From NCBI RefSeq assembly GCF_029626235.1, contig NZ_JARUBO010000005.1, forward strand, positions 4,000,501 to 4,064,500: DNA of 64,000 bases. The letters run 5' to 3'. Origin of the DNA: Micromonospora sp. WMMD1120. Lineage in GTDB: Bacteria; Actinomycetota; Actinomycetes; Mycobacteriales; Micromonosporaceae. A program made the position numbers and the translations under genes. The notes under the pieces are model-generated. The model saw only the letters and a list, made by a program, of their open reading frames with translations, did no database searches and was not told the DNA's origin. How positions within the stretch are numbered: the first letter of the stretch is position 1; the number at the start of each line of letters is the position of its first letter. Below are positions 11,548 to 20,522 of this stretch, in pieces.

Positions 11548-12771
11548 ATGCGGATCACGGGATATCGGACGCTCACCACGGTCCAGGAATGGGGGCGGCC
11601 CGTCGGCGACGCCAACGGGGTGTTCGCCGACGGGGTGGTGCCGATCTCGATCGTCCTCGTCGACACCGACGAGGGCATCTCGGGAGTCGGCCTCGGGCCG
11701 CACGTGGAGATCGAGCGGATCTTCGCCGCCATCGACGGTGAGGACCCCCGTGCGGTGACGACCCTGTACGACCGGATGCTGCGGCACACGTTCAAGGCGG
11801 GCCACGCCGGCCCGGTGTTCGGCACGATCGGCGCGCTGGACACCGCGCTCTGGGACATCAAGGCGCAGGCCGCCGGCGAGCCGCTGTGGCGGCTGCTGGG
11901 CGGGCGCGACCGGCGGGTCACCGCGTACGCGTCCGGACTGGACATCGGGCTCACCGACGACGAACTCGTCGCGGAGTACCAGGTCTACGCGAGCCACGGC
12001 CTGCGCGCGGCGAAGCTCAAGGGTGGCCTCGACATCGAGAGCGACAGGCACCGCCTCGGCCTGGTCAGGGAGGTCCTGACCGAGGCCGGGCACGGCCGGC
12101 GGCCGGGTCTGATGCTCGACGTGAACGAGGCGTGGACCCGGAAGCAGGCGGTACGGCACGTCTGTGAGCTGGAACGCACGCTGGACCTGATCTGGATCGA
12201 GGAGCCGGTCCGGCGCTGGGACGCGGAGGGTCTCGCCGCCGTCAGCCGGGGAGTGAACGCGTCGGTCGCCACCGGCGAGAACCTGACCGGTCTCGAACAG
12301 TACCGGCCGCTGATCGCCGCCGGGGCGGTCGACGTCGTCCAGATGGCTGCCGTCTGGGGGGTGACCCACTTCCTGCGGGCGGCCGCCCTGGCCCACGCCT
12401 ACGACCTGCCGGTGAGCCCGATCGGCAACAGCCCGATCGGGCTGCTGCACGCCGCGACCTCGGTGCCGAACCACCTGACCAGCGAGTTGCAGGACCTGCG
12501 TCCCCCGGTGGGCATCTCCGTCGACGTGCACGTCGAGGACGGCGCCTTCGTCCTCGGCGACTCACCCGGGCTGGGCGTCCGGGTGAACGAGGGGCAGCTC
12601 AGGGCGGCCGACCGCCTCCCGGGGACGCAGACGGCCGACAGCCCCAACGTACGACCGGAGCGGGCCGGACGGCGGTTGCTGGCCGGGTTCGACGGCGTCA
12701 TTCCCGCCCGTCAGGTGCCCGCGGTGCCGCTGAACTCCCGCCCCGAGGTGTCGCCGACCGTGACGCACTGA
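11548..12771 (+). CDS. Enolase-superfamily acid-sugar dehydratase (mandelate racemase-like)
   Basis: Probably dehydrates an aldonic acid such as L-fuconate, L-rhamnonate or galactonate to the 2-keto-3-deoxy acid. ATG at 11548 follows AAGGG. The N-terminal capping domain (1-125) precedes a modified TIM barrel with metal ligands Asp191 (DVNEAW), Glu218 (IEEP) and Glu244 (TGEN). The catalytic KxK is KLK (156-158). The His of the usual His-Asp dyad is not evident: the corresponding segment reads VSPIGNSPIG (289-297). The last 40 residues, after a typical family end, look like a low-conservation tail. Operon position between permease and dehydrogenase supports a catabolic dehydratase; the exact acid is inferred. 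Confidence 0.85.
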   Translation: MRITGYRTLTTVQEWGRPVGDANGVFADGVVPISIVLVDTDEGISGVGLGPHVEIERIFAAIDGEDPRAVTTLYDRMLRHTFKAGHAGPVFGTIGALDTALWDIKAQAAGEPLWRLLGGRDRRVTAYASGLDIGLTDDELVAEYQVYASHGLRAAKLKGGLDIESDRHRLGLVREVLTEAGHGRRPGLMLDVNEAWTRKQAVRHVCELERTLDLIWIEEPVRRWDAEGLAAVSRGVNASVATGENLTGLEQYRPLIAAGAVDVVQMAAVWGVTHFLRAAALAHAYDLPVSPIGNSPIGLLHAATSVPNHLTSELQDLRPPVGISVDVHVEDGAFVLGDSPGLGVRVNEGQLRAADRLPGTQTADSPNVRPERAGRRLLAGFDGVIPARQVPAVPLNSRPEVSPTVTH

Positions 12772-12795
12772 GCTGACCAGCAGAGGACGGCAGGC

Positions 12796-12824
12796 GTGGG
12801 TGCACCGCGATGTGGTGCACCCAC
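12796..12824 (+). other. Stem-loop inside the sugar oxidation operon
   Basis: GTGGGTGCACC (12796-12806) and GGTGCACCCAC (12814-12824) form a perfect 11-bp stem with a seven-base loop in the only sizeable gap of the operon (105 bases). It may be an attenuating terminator or an mRNA-stability element that separates uptake/dehydratase genes from the dehydrogenase genes. Confidence 0.65.
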
Positions 12825-12876
12825 GGCCATGCCCGGTCGGCGCGAGGGACGTACCGACCGTCGAGACGGAGGAACG

Positions 12877-13902
12877 ATGAAGGCAGTCGTGTACCGGGGG
12901 GCTCGGCACCTCGGGATCGAGGAGCGCGACCCGGAGCCACCGGGCCCTGGTCAGGTGCGGATCGCCGTGGCGTACACCGGGATCTGCGGTACGGATCTGC
13001 ACATCTACCACGGCGACATGGACGCCCGGGTCGGCGCCTCCGCCGTTCTCGGGCACGAGATGTCCGGGCGGATAGCGGCCCTCGGCGAGAACGTCACCGG
13101 CTGGAGCGTCGGGCAGCCCGTCACCGTGCTGCCGACCCGCCCCTGCGGGGGGTGCGCGGCCTGCCGACGGGGCAACTCCCACGTGTGTCACGCGATGAAC
13201 TTCCTCGGCATCGACTCACCCGGGGCCATGCAGTCCTCCTGGACCGTTCCGGAGGAACTGGTCCTGGCGCTGCCGGAGGAGTTGCCGCTGGACCACGCGG
13301 CGCTCGTCGAGCCGGTGGCGGTCGCCGTGCACGACGTCCGGCGGGCGAACGTCACGGCCGACGACCAGGTGGTCGTGGTCGGCGGAGGGCCCGTGGGGGT
13401 GCTGATCGCCACGGTCGCCCGAGGCCGTGGCGCGCGGGTGCTCCTGGTCGAGCCGGACCCGTTCCGCCGGGCGGTGGCGGAGGAGGTCGGTATCGAGGTC
13501 GTGGACCCGGGCGCGACCGACGTCGTGGCGTTCGTCGACGACCGCACCGACGGCGCGGGCGCCGACATCGCCTTCGAGGTGTCCGGCGCCGCCGCCGGCG
13601 TGGCCACGGCGGTCGATGTCCTCACCACCCGGGGTCGACTGGTGCTGGTGGCGATCCACCCGAAGCCCCGGGAGGTCAACCTGCACCGGTTCTTCTGGCG
13701 TGAGCTGGAACTCCTCGGCGCCCGGCTGTACCAGCGCGACGACATGCAGGAGGCGATCCGACTGGTGGCCTCCGGCGCGATTCCGGCGCGGCAGCTCATC
13801 TCCCGGGTCGAACCGGTGCAGGCGGCGGCTGAGGCGTTCGCGGCGCTGGAGGGTGGCGGTGTGCTGAAGGTGCTGCTCGACGTACGGGAGGGGAACCGGT
13901 GA
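12877..13902 (+). CDS. Zinc-dependent medium-chain alcohol/polyol dehydrogenase
   Basis: An NAD(P)-dependent dehydrogenase of the sorbitol/threonine/butanediol dehydrogenase group, 341 residues. ATG at 12877 follows ACGGAGG. Catalytic zinc ligands are in ICGTDLH and GHEMSG with the conserved VEP glutamate. The structural-zinc lobe has four cysteines in RPCGGCAACRRGNSHVC. The Rossmann motif is GGGPVG. It follows an intergenic stem-loop and its stop overlaps the next start (GTGA). In this operon it may oxidise a sugar, a keto-deoxy acid or the lactaldehyde released at the end of the pathway; the sequence alone does not decide. Confidence 0.88.
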   Translation: MKAVVYRGARHLGIEERDPEPPGPGQVRIAVAYTGICGTDLHIYHGDMDARVGASAVLGHEMSGRIAALGENVTGWSVGQPVTVLPTRPCGGCAACRRGNSHVCHAMNFLGIDSPGAMQSSWTVPEELVLALPEELPLDHAALVEPVAVAVHDVRRANVTADDQVVVVGGGPVGVLIATVARGRGARVLLVEPDPFRRAVAEEVGIEVVDPGATDVVAFVDDRTDGAGADIAFEVSGAAAGVATAVDVLTTRGRLVLVAIHPKPREVNLHRFFWRELELLGARLYQRDDMQEAIRLVASGAIPARQLISRVEPVQAAAEAFAALEGGGVLKVLLDVREGNR

Positions 13903-14660
13903 GCGAGTTGTTCGATCTGTCCGGGCGGACGGCTGTGGTGACCGGGGCCCGGCGGGGCATCGGGCTCGCCATGGCCGAGGCCCTGGCCCGGGCCGGCGCC
14001 GACATCGTGGGCGTCTCCGCCCAGCTCGAGGCGAGCGGCAGCGAGGTGGAGCGTCGGGTACGCGCGCTCGGCCGTCGCTTCACCGGGCTGCGGGCGGACC
14101 TCGGCGACCGGGCGGCCGTACACCGGCTGGCCGGGGATCTCGTCGCCCTCGGACCGGTGGACATCCTGGTGAACAACGGCGGCACCATCGCCCGCACCCC
14201 GGCCGTGGACCACCCGGACGAGATGTGGGACCAGGTGATCGAGGTGAACCTCAGCAGCCAGTTCGTGCTGAGCCGGGAGATCGGCCGGACGATGGTCGAA
14301 CGCGGCCACGGGAAGATCATCTTCACCGCTTCGCTGCTGAGCTTCCAGGGCGGCATCACCGTCCCCGGTTACGCCGCCTCGAAGTCCGGGATCGCGGGGC
14401 TCACCAGGGCGCTGGCGAACGAGTGGGCGCCGCGCGGGGTGAACGTCAACGCCATCGCGCCCGGCTACATCGCCACCGACAACACCCAGGCGCTGCGCGA
14501 CGACCCCGACCGCGACCAGGCGATCCGGGCGCGCATCCCGGCCGGCCGGTGGGGCCGGGCCGATGATCTGGGCGGTGCCACGGTGTTCCTGGCGTCGGCC
14601 GCCTCGGACTACGTCAACGGCGTCGTGCTGCCCGTCGACGGCGGATGGCTGGGCCGGTGA
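13899..14660 (+). CDS. SDR dehydrogenase resembling KduD / keto-deoxy sugar-acid dehydrogenase
   Basis: A 253-residue classical short-chain dehydrogenase. Cofactor motif TGARRGIG, NNGG, catalytic Ser (FTAS), Tyr and Lys (YAASK). The regions NVNAIAPGYIATDNTQALR, RIPAGRWG and SDYVNG closely follow KduD (2-dehydro-3-deoxy-D-gluconate 5-dehydrogenase). In bacterial L-fucose oxidation an SDR oxidises 2-keto-3-deoxy-L-fuconate, the same type of reaction. GTG start overlaps the previous stop and its own stop overlaps the next GTG, so the three genes are translationally coupled. The likely substrate is the product of the dehydratase at 11548-12771. Confidence 0.88.
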   Translation: MSELFDLSGRTAVVTGARRGIGLAMAEALARAGADIVGVSAQLEASGSEVERRVRALGRRFTGLRADLGDRAAVHRLAGDLVALGPVDILVNNGGTIARTPAVDHPDEMWDQVIEVNLSSQFVLSREIGRTMVERGHGKIIFTASLLSFQGGITVPGYAASKSGIAGLTRALANEWAPRGVNVNAIAPGYIATDNTQALRDDPDRDQAIRARIPAGRWGRADDLGGATVFLASAASDYVNGVVLPVDGGWLGR

Positions 14661-15535
14661 CCGGCGACCAGGCGCCCCGGCGAGCCGGAATCGTCGACGC
14701 GCACCACCACCTCTGGGTCCGCGCACGGCACCCACAGCCGTGGATCGACCCGGTCACCATGGCGGCCATCGACGCCGACTTCGAGCCCGCCGACCTCGCG
14801 CCGGTGGCCCGGGCGGCCGGGATCACCGAGACGGTCGTGGTGCAGTCCATCGCCTCCGAGACCGAAACGGTGGACCTGCTGGGCGTGGCCGCGCGGGACT
14901 CCCTGGTCCGTGGGGTCGTCGGCTGGGTGGACCTCACCGCCGACGACATCGCGGACCGTCTCGACCGCTTCCGGGCCGCACCCGGCGGGGACCGGCTCGT
15001 CGGCATCCGCCACCTCGTGCAGTCGGAGACCGACCCGGCGTACCTGGACCGTCCGGACGTACGGCGGGGGATCGCCGCCGTGGGCGCCGCCGGTCTGGTC
15101 TACGACCTGCTGGTCCGCCAGCACCAGCTGCCGATGGCCGCGCGGCTGGCGCGCGACCTGCCCGAGGTGAGCTTCGTGCTCGACCACCTGGGCAAGCCCG
15201 CGCTGGGTCGTCCCGAGGTGGCCGAGTGGAGTCGGGACCTGCGGGTGCTGGCGTCCGCGCCGAACACCACGGCGAAGCTCTCCGGGTTGGTGACCGAGGT
15301 CCAGGGACCGGACTGGACGACGGAGGACCTGCGCCCCGCCGTCGAGGACGCGCTCGACGCCTTCGGCCCGGATCGGCTGATGTTCGGCTCGGACTGGCCG
15401 GTCTGCCTGCTCGCCAGCTCGTACGGCCGGTGGGTGGAGGCGTTGGCGGAGCTGCTGGGCGACCAGGACGTCGCCGCCCAGGAGCCGATCTGGGGTGACA
15501 CGGCCCGCCGCGTCTACCGGCTGGGGTCGTCGTGA
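14657..15535 (+). CDS. Amidohydrolase-superfamily sugar lactonase (fucono-/rhamnonolactonase-like)
   Basis: A 292-residue COG3618-type metal-dependent hydrolase, predicted to open an aldonolactone. The GTG start at 14657 is chosen because it overlaps the SDR stop, like the other junctions; an ATG at 14645 is possible. Landmarks are DAHHHLW near residue 12, the later metal/active-site segments VLDHLGKP and the C-terminal MFGSDWPV. In L-fucose and L-rhamnose oxidation this enzyme follows the aldose dehydrogenase, which is encoded immediately downstream here. 2-pyrone-4,6-dicarboxylate lactonase belongs to the same superfamily but does not fit the context. Confidence 0.87.
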   Translation: MTGDQAPRRAGIVDAHHHLWVRARHPQPWIDPVTMAAIDADFEPADLAPVARAAGITETVVVQSIASETETVDLLGVAARDSLVRGVVGWVDLTADDIADRLDRFRAAPGGDRLVGIRHLVQSETDPAYLDRPDVRRGIAAVGAAGLVYDLLVRQHQLPMAARLARDLPEVSFVLDHLGKPALGRPEVAEWSRDLRVLASAPNTTAKLSGLVTEVQGPDWTTEDLRPAVEDALDAFGPDRLMFGSDWPVCLLASSYGRWVEALAELLGDQDVAAQEPIWGDTARRVYRLGSS

Positions 15536-16530
15536 GGGCGGGTGCGCTGCCGCGCCGCCCGGCGGTACGCCTCAGCGAGTTGGGCTTCGGCGCTGCCCAG
15601 GGCGGCAACCTGTACCGGGCGACGACGGACGAGGAGTTCGACGCCGCGGTCGACGCCGCGTGGGAGGCGGGGGTGCGCTACTTCGACACCGCGCCGCACT
15701 ACGGCCTCGGCCTGTCCGAGCGGCGTCTCGGTGCCGCGCTGCGTCAGCGACCGCGCGACGAATACGTCGTGTCGACGAAGGTCGGCCGCCTCCTGGTGCC
15801 GTCGCCACAGGACACGCACCTGCGGGACTCCGACGGGTTCGACGTTCCCGCGACGCACCGGCGGGTGTGGGACTTCAGCCGGGACGGTGTCCGTCGCTCG
15901 CTCGAGGCCAGCCTGGATCGGCTCGGGTTGGACCGGGTCGACGTCGTCTACCTGCACGACCCGGACGACCACTGGGAGTGGGCGGCGAGCGAGGCCGTGC
16001 CCGCCCTGGTGGAGCTGCGCGACCAGGGGGTCGTGGGCGCGATCGGCGCCGGGATGAACCAGTCGGCCATGTTGGCGCGGTTCGCGCGGGAGACCGACGT
16101 CGACGTGCTGATGTGCGCCGGCCGGTACACCCTGCTCGAACAGGGCGCGGCCGAGGACCTGCTGCCCGTCGCCGAGCGCGGGGGAGTGGGCATCGTGATC
16201 GCGGGCGTCTACAACTCGGGGCTGCTGTCCCGGGAACGGCCACCGGCTGACGCCGTCTACAACTACCAACAGGCGCCCGAGGACCTGATCGAGCGGGCGC
16301 GGCGGATCGCGACGGTCTGCGAGGCGTACGGCGTGACCCTGCCGCAGGCGGCGCTCGCCTTCGTCCGGCGGCACCCGGCAGTGGTGTCGACGGTGGTCGG
16401 CGTCCGCACCGAGGCGCAGGTGGCCGAGACGGTACGACGGTCGGAGGCGGTGGTGCCGGAGGCCCTGTGGGACGCCCTGGTCGAGGCCGGGTTGCTCGCC
16501 GTGCCGCCGTCGGCGGTCCGCCCGGCCTGA
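15532..16530 (+). CDS. Aldo/keto reductase resembling L-fucose (aldose 1-) dehydrogenase
   Basis: A 332-residue aldo/keto reductase that by context oxidises an aldose to its lactone. The catalytic tetrad is visible in FDTAPHYGLGLSERRLG (Asp and Tyr), STKVGR (Lys) and VYLHDPD (His). The insert after the Lys (LLVPSPQDTH) and the YNYQQ segment are typical of D-threo-aldose 1-dehydrogenase/L-fucose dehydrogenase homologues. The GTG start overlaps the lactonase stop (GTGA). It ends the operon. With lactonase, dehydratase and SDR it forms a nearly complete non-phosphorylating route; only the final cleavage enzyme is missing. Confidence 0.88.
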   Translation: MRAGALPRRPAVRLSELGFGAAQGGNLYRATTDEEFDAAVDAAWEAGVRYFDTAPHYGLGLSERRLGAALRQRPRDEYVVSTKVGRLLVPSPQDTHLRDSDGFDVPATHRRVWDFSRDGVRRSLEASLDRLGLDRVDVVYLHDPDDHWEWAASEAVPALVELRDQGVVGAIGAGMNQSAMLARFARETDVDVLMCAGRYTLLEQGAAEDLLPVAERGGVGIVIAGVYNSGLLSRERPPADAVYNYQQAPEDLIERARRIATVCEAYGVTLPQAALAFVRRHPAVVSTVVGVRTEAQVAETVRRSEAVVPEALWDALVEAGLLAVPPSAVRPA

Positions 16531-16575
16531 ACGACGGACGCCTCGGCCGGGACCGGCTCCGCTCATCGGATACCG

Positions 16576-16589
16576 GCCCCGACCGGGGC
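16576..16589. terminator. Short hairpin between convergent operons
   Basis: GCCCCG-AC-CGGGGC lies between the aldo/keto reductase stop and the stop of the convergent large gene. The two-base loop makes it a weak candidate. Confidence 0.4.
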
Positions 16590-16616
16590 GTCACGCGTCA
16601 CCGCGACAGCCGCGGA

Positions 16617-19600
16617 TCACACAGCGGTGAACCGCCACTGCTGGTTGGTGGCATTGCTGCAGTTCCACTGCAACACCCGGGCGCCGTCGGCGGTGGAAGC
16701 ACCGTTGACGTCCAGGCAGAGCCCGCTCAGCGCACTCTTCACCGTGTACACGCCGGAGGTTCCGGTCGCGGTGGCGGTGAACTTCTGCTGGTTGCCGTTG
16801 TTGCAGGTCGCCTGCTGGAGGAAGGCCCCCGCGGCGGTGGAGCCGCCGGCCACCTCGGCGCACTTCCCACTGTGCACCGCCTTGAGGTAGAGCGCGCCGT
16901 TGCCGGCGTCGACCGCCTGCCACCTCTGGTTGTTGCCGCCGGTGGCCGCCCACTGGTTGATCTGGGCCCCATCGGCGGTCGAGACACCGCTGACGTCCAT
17001 CAGCTTGCTGCTGTGCACGGCGGCGACCGTGTAGGTCTTGCCGGCCAGGCCGCCGGGGGTGCCGGTGCCGGGGGTCCCGACGCCGTTGCCGCCGAAGGTG
17101 TGCGAGTCCAGGTCGAACGAGTTGTTGCTGTTCTTGAACACCATGTAGAGCGTGTGCGTCCCGCCGAGGGCGGCGACGCTCACCGGTGTCGTGGACTGGT
17201 AGTTGTCCCAGCCACCGGTGCTGGGCACCGTGGTGGTGGCCAGCAGCGTGCCGGTCGGCGAGTCGGCGCGCAGCTCGATCGAGCCGCCGCCGGACGGCGA
17301 CGACAGTCGGTAGCTGACCGTCGAGATCCCGGACAGGTTCATCGGGTTGAACGCGATCCAGTCGTTGCTGGAGATGTCACCGATGCGCTTGGTGCTCTCC
17401 GCCGCGGCCTGGTCGACGACCCGGATGCCGGACTGGCTGCTGAAGTACTCGGACTGCTTGTGCTTCGGTTGCAGGATCGCCTGCGCGGTGCCGGTCAGCG
17501 GCGCCCCACCGCTCGGGCCACCGCTGTCGGTGTACCGGGCGTTCAGCACGTAGAACAGGTTGGCGCCGTCAGGGTGCCCGCCGAGCAGGTCGGTGGAGAT
17601 GGTCCCCGAGCAGCCCGGGTACTCGGTGGTCTCGTGCGCGTGGTCGTCGTGACCCAGCGCCGGGTTGAGGAAGACCTTCGAGCAGTCGACGGTCCCGCCG
17701 TCCGGGTCGGTCACGGTGATCTGGTACGGCACCTTGTCACCGAAGGTCAGCATGCCGCCGTTGCCCGGTGTGGTGATGGTGACCACCGGCGCGCTGTTGC
17801 CGACGGTGATCGGGACGTTGGCGAAGCCGGTCTTGCCGGTGCTGTCGGTGACCTTCAACTGGGCGGTGTAGTTGCCGTTGGCGGTGTACACCTTCGACGG
17901 GTTGGCCGCCGTGGAGGTGGTGCCGTCGCCGAACGTCCAAAGGTAGCTCAGCGTGTTGCCGTCCGGGTCGGACGTGCCCGCGCTGCTGAACTGCACGGTC
18001 AGCGGCGCGCTGCCGCTGGTGGGCGTGCCGGTGGCCTTGACGATCGGTGACCGGCCGCCCTGGTTGTAGTCGATCCGGTAGAGCCCGGAGTCGCTGTTGC
18101 CGCCGCCGAAGTTGGTGCCCCACTCCAGCAGGTAGAGCGACCCGTCCTTGCCGAACTCCATGTCCATCGGCTTGTTGAACCGCACGTTGGGCAGGAACGG
18201 GTTGGTGCGGGTCACCGCCGAGGAGGAGTCGAAGTGCACCTCCTTGACGTAGTTACGCGCCCACTCGTAGAAGAAGTGCACGCCGTCGTAGTAGGGCGGG
18301 AACTTCGTCTCCGAGGGGTTCGCCGCGTCGTACCGGTAGATCGGCCCACCCATCGGAGCGGAGCCGCCGGAGCCCAGCTCCGGGAAGGTCGACGAGGTGC
18401 CGTAGCCGTACCAGATGTTGGGGCTGACGACCGGCTTCAGGCTGGTCAGGCCGGTGTTGTTCGGCGAGTTGTTGACCGGTGCGGAGCAGTTGAACTTCGC
18501 GCCGACGACGCCGGTGTCCGGGTTGAACGGGGCGTACGGCTGGTTGTTGCCGTGGCAGAACGGCCAGCCGTAGTTGCCGGCCTGCTTGATCACGTTGAGC
18601 TCGACCAGGCCCTCCGGGCCCCGGTTGGTGGTGGGCGGGTTCCGGTCCGGACCGTAGTCGGCCAGGTAGACCCAGCCGTTGGCCGGGTCGATGGAGAAGC
18701 GGAACGGGTTGCGGAAGCCCATCGCGTAGACCTCGGGCTTGGTCTGCGCGGTGCCCTGCGGGTAGAGGTTGCCCGTCGGGATGGTGTAGCCACCGTTGGC
18801 CGAGGGTCGGATGCGGAGCAGCTTGCCGCGCAGGTCGTTGGTGTTGCCCGCGCTGCGGGCGGCGTCCAGGTTCGACTTGCCCGATCGCCAGTCCAGCGGG
18901 GCGTAGCCCTGCCAGTTCGGGTCCAGGTTCGGCGGCGTGTCGTCGCCGGTGCCGATGAAGAGGTTGCCGTCCGGACCGAACTTGATGTAGCCGCCGGTGT
19001 GGCCGGGCTCCGGGAACGTGCGGTCCCGGTACGCCGGGATGTCGATGATCGTCACACCGCTGGACGTGTTCAGCGTGTCACCGCTGACCGTGTAGCGGGA
19101 GACCCGGTTGACGTCGGTGCTGCTGCTCGCCGGTGAGTGGTACAGGTAGATGTAGCCGTTGGTGGCGAAGTTGGGGTCCAGCGCCATGCCGGTCAGGCCG
19201 TCCTCACCGCCGGTGTAGACGCTGAGCGTGCCGGCGGTCACCGTACTGTTGGTGGAGGGCTTGAAGATCTTCACCTGGCCGCCGCGCTGGACGTAGAAGA
19301 CGCGGCCGTCCGGCGCCACACCCATCGCCATCGGGTCGACGGTGTTGTCGTCGAGGGTGCGCTTCTCGAAGTTGCCCCAGACGGTGCCGCCGCAGTCACC
19401 GGCGGCGTTGCCGGCGGCCCACTTCACGCCACCGAGAACGTGGTTCTGGAAGTTCGTCTCGCTGTAGGAGGCGATCGCGTGGCCCATCGCGGTGGCCCAC
19501 ACCCGCCCGCCTCCGGTGTTGCGGCACCAGGAGATCGGGTGGTCCGGGCCCATCGCCCGCGACCCCGGGTTGTAGGTGCGCTCGTCGGCGGTCACCAGCA

Positions 19601-20165
19601 CGTGCACGTTGCCGCGCGGGTTGGCGTCGAAGTTGTACCACTCCTCGCTGCGGGTCCACCGGTCCGGCAGGCTGGCCGTCGACGGGTGCTTCTTGTCGGC
19701 GACGATGGCGGTGCCCTGCAGCACGCCGGGGGAGTGCTCGGGCATGTGGGCGCCGCCGTTGATGGTCTGGTCCCACCACGGGTACTCGCCCTCGATGCCC
19801 ATGTCGGTGGCGTTGTGGATGCCGACGATGCCCTTGCCGCTGGCGAGGTAGCCCTCCACGGCCTGGCGCTGGGCGGTCGAGGTCCAGACCATGCCGGAGG
19901 TCTGAAACATGATGATGACGTCGAAGGTCGCCAGGTTGCTGGCGGTGAAGACGCTGGAGTCCTCGGTCGCGACGATCTCGAAGTTGTTGGCCGCCGCCTG
20001 TTGCTGGAACATGGAGATTCCGGCGGCGATCGAGTCGTGCCGGTAGCCGACGGTCTTGCTGAACAGCAGGGCCCGGAAGGCGGGCGCCGCCGACGCGGGT
20101 GGGGCGAGTCCCAGTGCCAGTAACAGACCGGCGATCACTGAGATGAGCAGTGTGTTGCGACGCAT
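16617..20165 (-). CDS. Secreted ThuA / soluble sugar dehydrogenase / PKD / CBM6-like / CBM13 multidomain protein
   Basis: A 1,182-residue secreted protein. ATG at 20165 follows AGGAGA; an in-frame ATG further upstream would hide the signal peptide (1-27). Order: ThuA-like glutamine-amidotransferase fold (about 30-260; HDSIAAGISMF, MWTSTAQRQAVEGY region), soluble glucose/sorbosone-dehydrogenase beta-propeller (about 275-720; GGEDGLTGMALDPNF, GPDGNLFIGTGDD, MGFRNPFRFSIDP), PKD (about 735-815; YLWTFGDGT), a spacer, a CBM6-like module (about 920-1043) and a CBM13 (about 1055-1182; three QxW repeats). The propeller may use PQQ and oxidise oligosaccharides; ThuA domains are linked to trehalose or glycan turnover. 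Combined function is uncharacterised. Monocistronic. Confidence 0.88.
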   Translation of the reverse strand: MRRNTLLISVIAGLLLALGLAPPASAAPAFRALLFSKTVGYRHDSIAAGISMFQQQAAANNFEIVATEDSSVFTASNLATFDVIIMFQTSGMVWTSTAQRQAVEGYLASGKGIVGIHNATDMGIEGEYPWWDQTINGGAHMPEHSPGVLQGTAIVADKKHPSTASLPDRWTRSEEWYNFDANPRGNVHVLVTADERTYNPGSRAMGPDHPISWCRNTGGGRVWATAMGHAIASYSETNFQNHVLGGVKWAAGNAAGDCGGTVWGNFEKRTLDDNTVDPMAMGVAPDGRVFYVQRGGQVKIFKPSTNSTVTAGTLSVYTGGEDGLTGMALDPNFATNGYIYLYHSPASSSTDVNRVSRYTVSGDTLNTSSGVTIIDIPAYRDRTFPEPGHTGGYIKFGPDGNLFIGTGDDTPPNLDPNWQGYAPLDWRSGKSNLDAARSAGNTNDLRGKLLRIRPSANGGYTIPTGNLYPQGTAQTKPEVYAMGFRNPFRFSIDPANGWVYLADYGPDRNPPTTNRGPEGLVELNVIKQAGNYGWPFCHGNNQPYAPFNPDTGVVGAKFNCSAPVNNSPNNTGLTSLKPVVSPNIWYGYGTSSTFPELGSGGSAPMGGPIYRYDAANPSETKFPPYYDGVHFFYEWARNYVKEVHFDSSSAVTRTNPFLPNVRFNKPMDMEFGKDGSLYLLEWGTNFGGGNSDSGLYRIDYNQGGRSPIVKATGTPTSGSAPLTVQFSSAGTSDPDGNTLSYLWTFGDGTTSTAANPSKVYTANGNYTAQLKVTDSTGKTGFANVPITVGNSAPVVTITTPGNGGMLTFGDKVPYQITVTDPDGGTVDCSKVFLNPALGHDDHAHETTEYPGCSGTISTDLLGGHPDGANLFYVLNARYTDSGGPSGGAPLTGTAQAILQPKHKQSEYFSSQSGIRVVDQAAAESTKRIGDISSNDWIAFNPMNLSGISTVSYRLSSPSGGGSIELRADSPTGTLLATTTVPSTGGWDNYQSTTPVSVAALGGTHTLYMVFKNSNNSFDLDSHTFGGNGVGTPGTGTPGGLAGKTYTVAAVHSSKLMDVSGVSTADGAQINQWAATGGNNQRWQAVDAGNGALYLKAVHSGKCAEVAGGSTAAGAFLQQATCNNGNQQKFTATATGTSGVYTVKSALSGLCLDVNGASTADGARVLQWNCSNATNQQWRFTAV

Positions 20166-20386
20166 TGGCGTCTCCTCGGTTGGACGGGCAACTCCGATAG
20201 CGACCACGGGCCCCACGGCGCGCCCCGGTTGTGCCTGGACGCGCGTGCTGGCACGAGGGTGGTGGTCGGTCCTCGTGCCGCTCGCCGAAGACGGCAGTCA
20301 GACCCGCAGGACGTTACACAGCGTGATGATGGCAGTGGGTCTCGTCCGGTGATCCTCGGGGTCAGGATGAGGTAGGAATAGGTGCC

Positions 20387-20398
20387 TGTCAATTGAAG
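20387..20398 (-). promoter_or_regulatory. Candidate -35 region with CTTCAATTGACA element
   Basis: On the minus strand this 12-mer, identical to that at 3814-3825, supplies TTGACA about 225 bases upstream of the ThuA/dehydrogenase start. A clear -10 is not seen. Confidence 0.4.
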
Positions 20399-20522
20399 AC
20401 CTAACGTCCGACGTCCTGCCCTGGTGACGACGGTCGTGATCGACTGCCTCGGCACGGCCTCGCTGCCGCGCGAGTAGCGGCCCTGACAATCAGCCCCGGT
20501 CGAGGATTGCGGACCTCCATCC

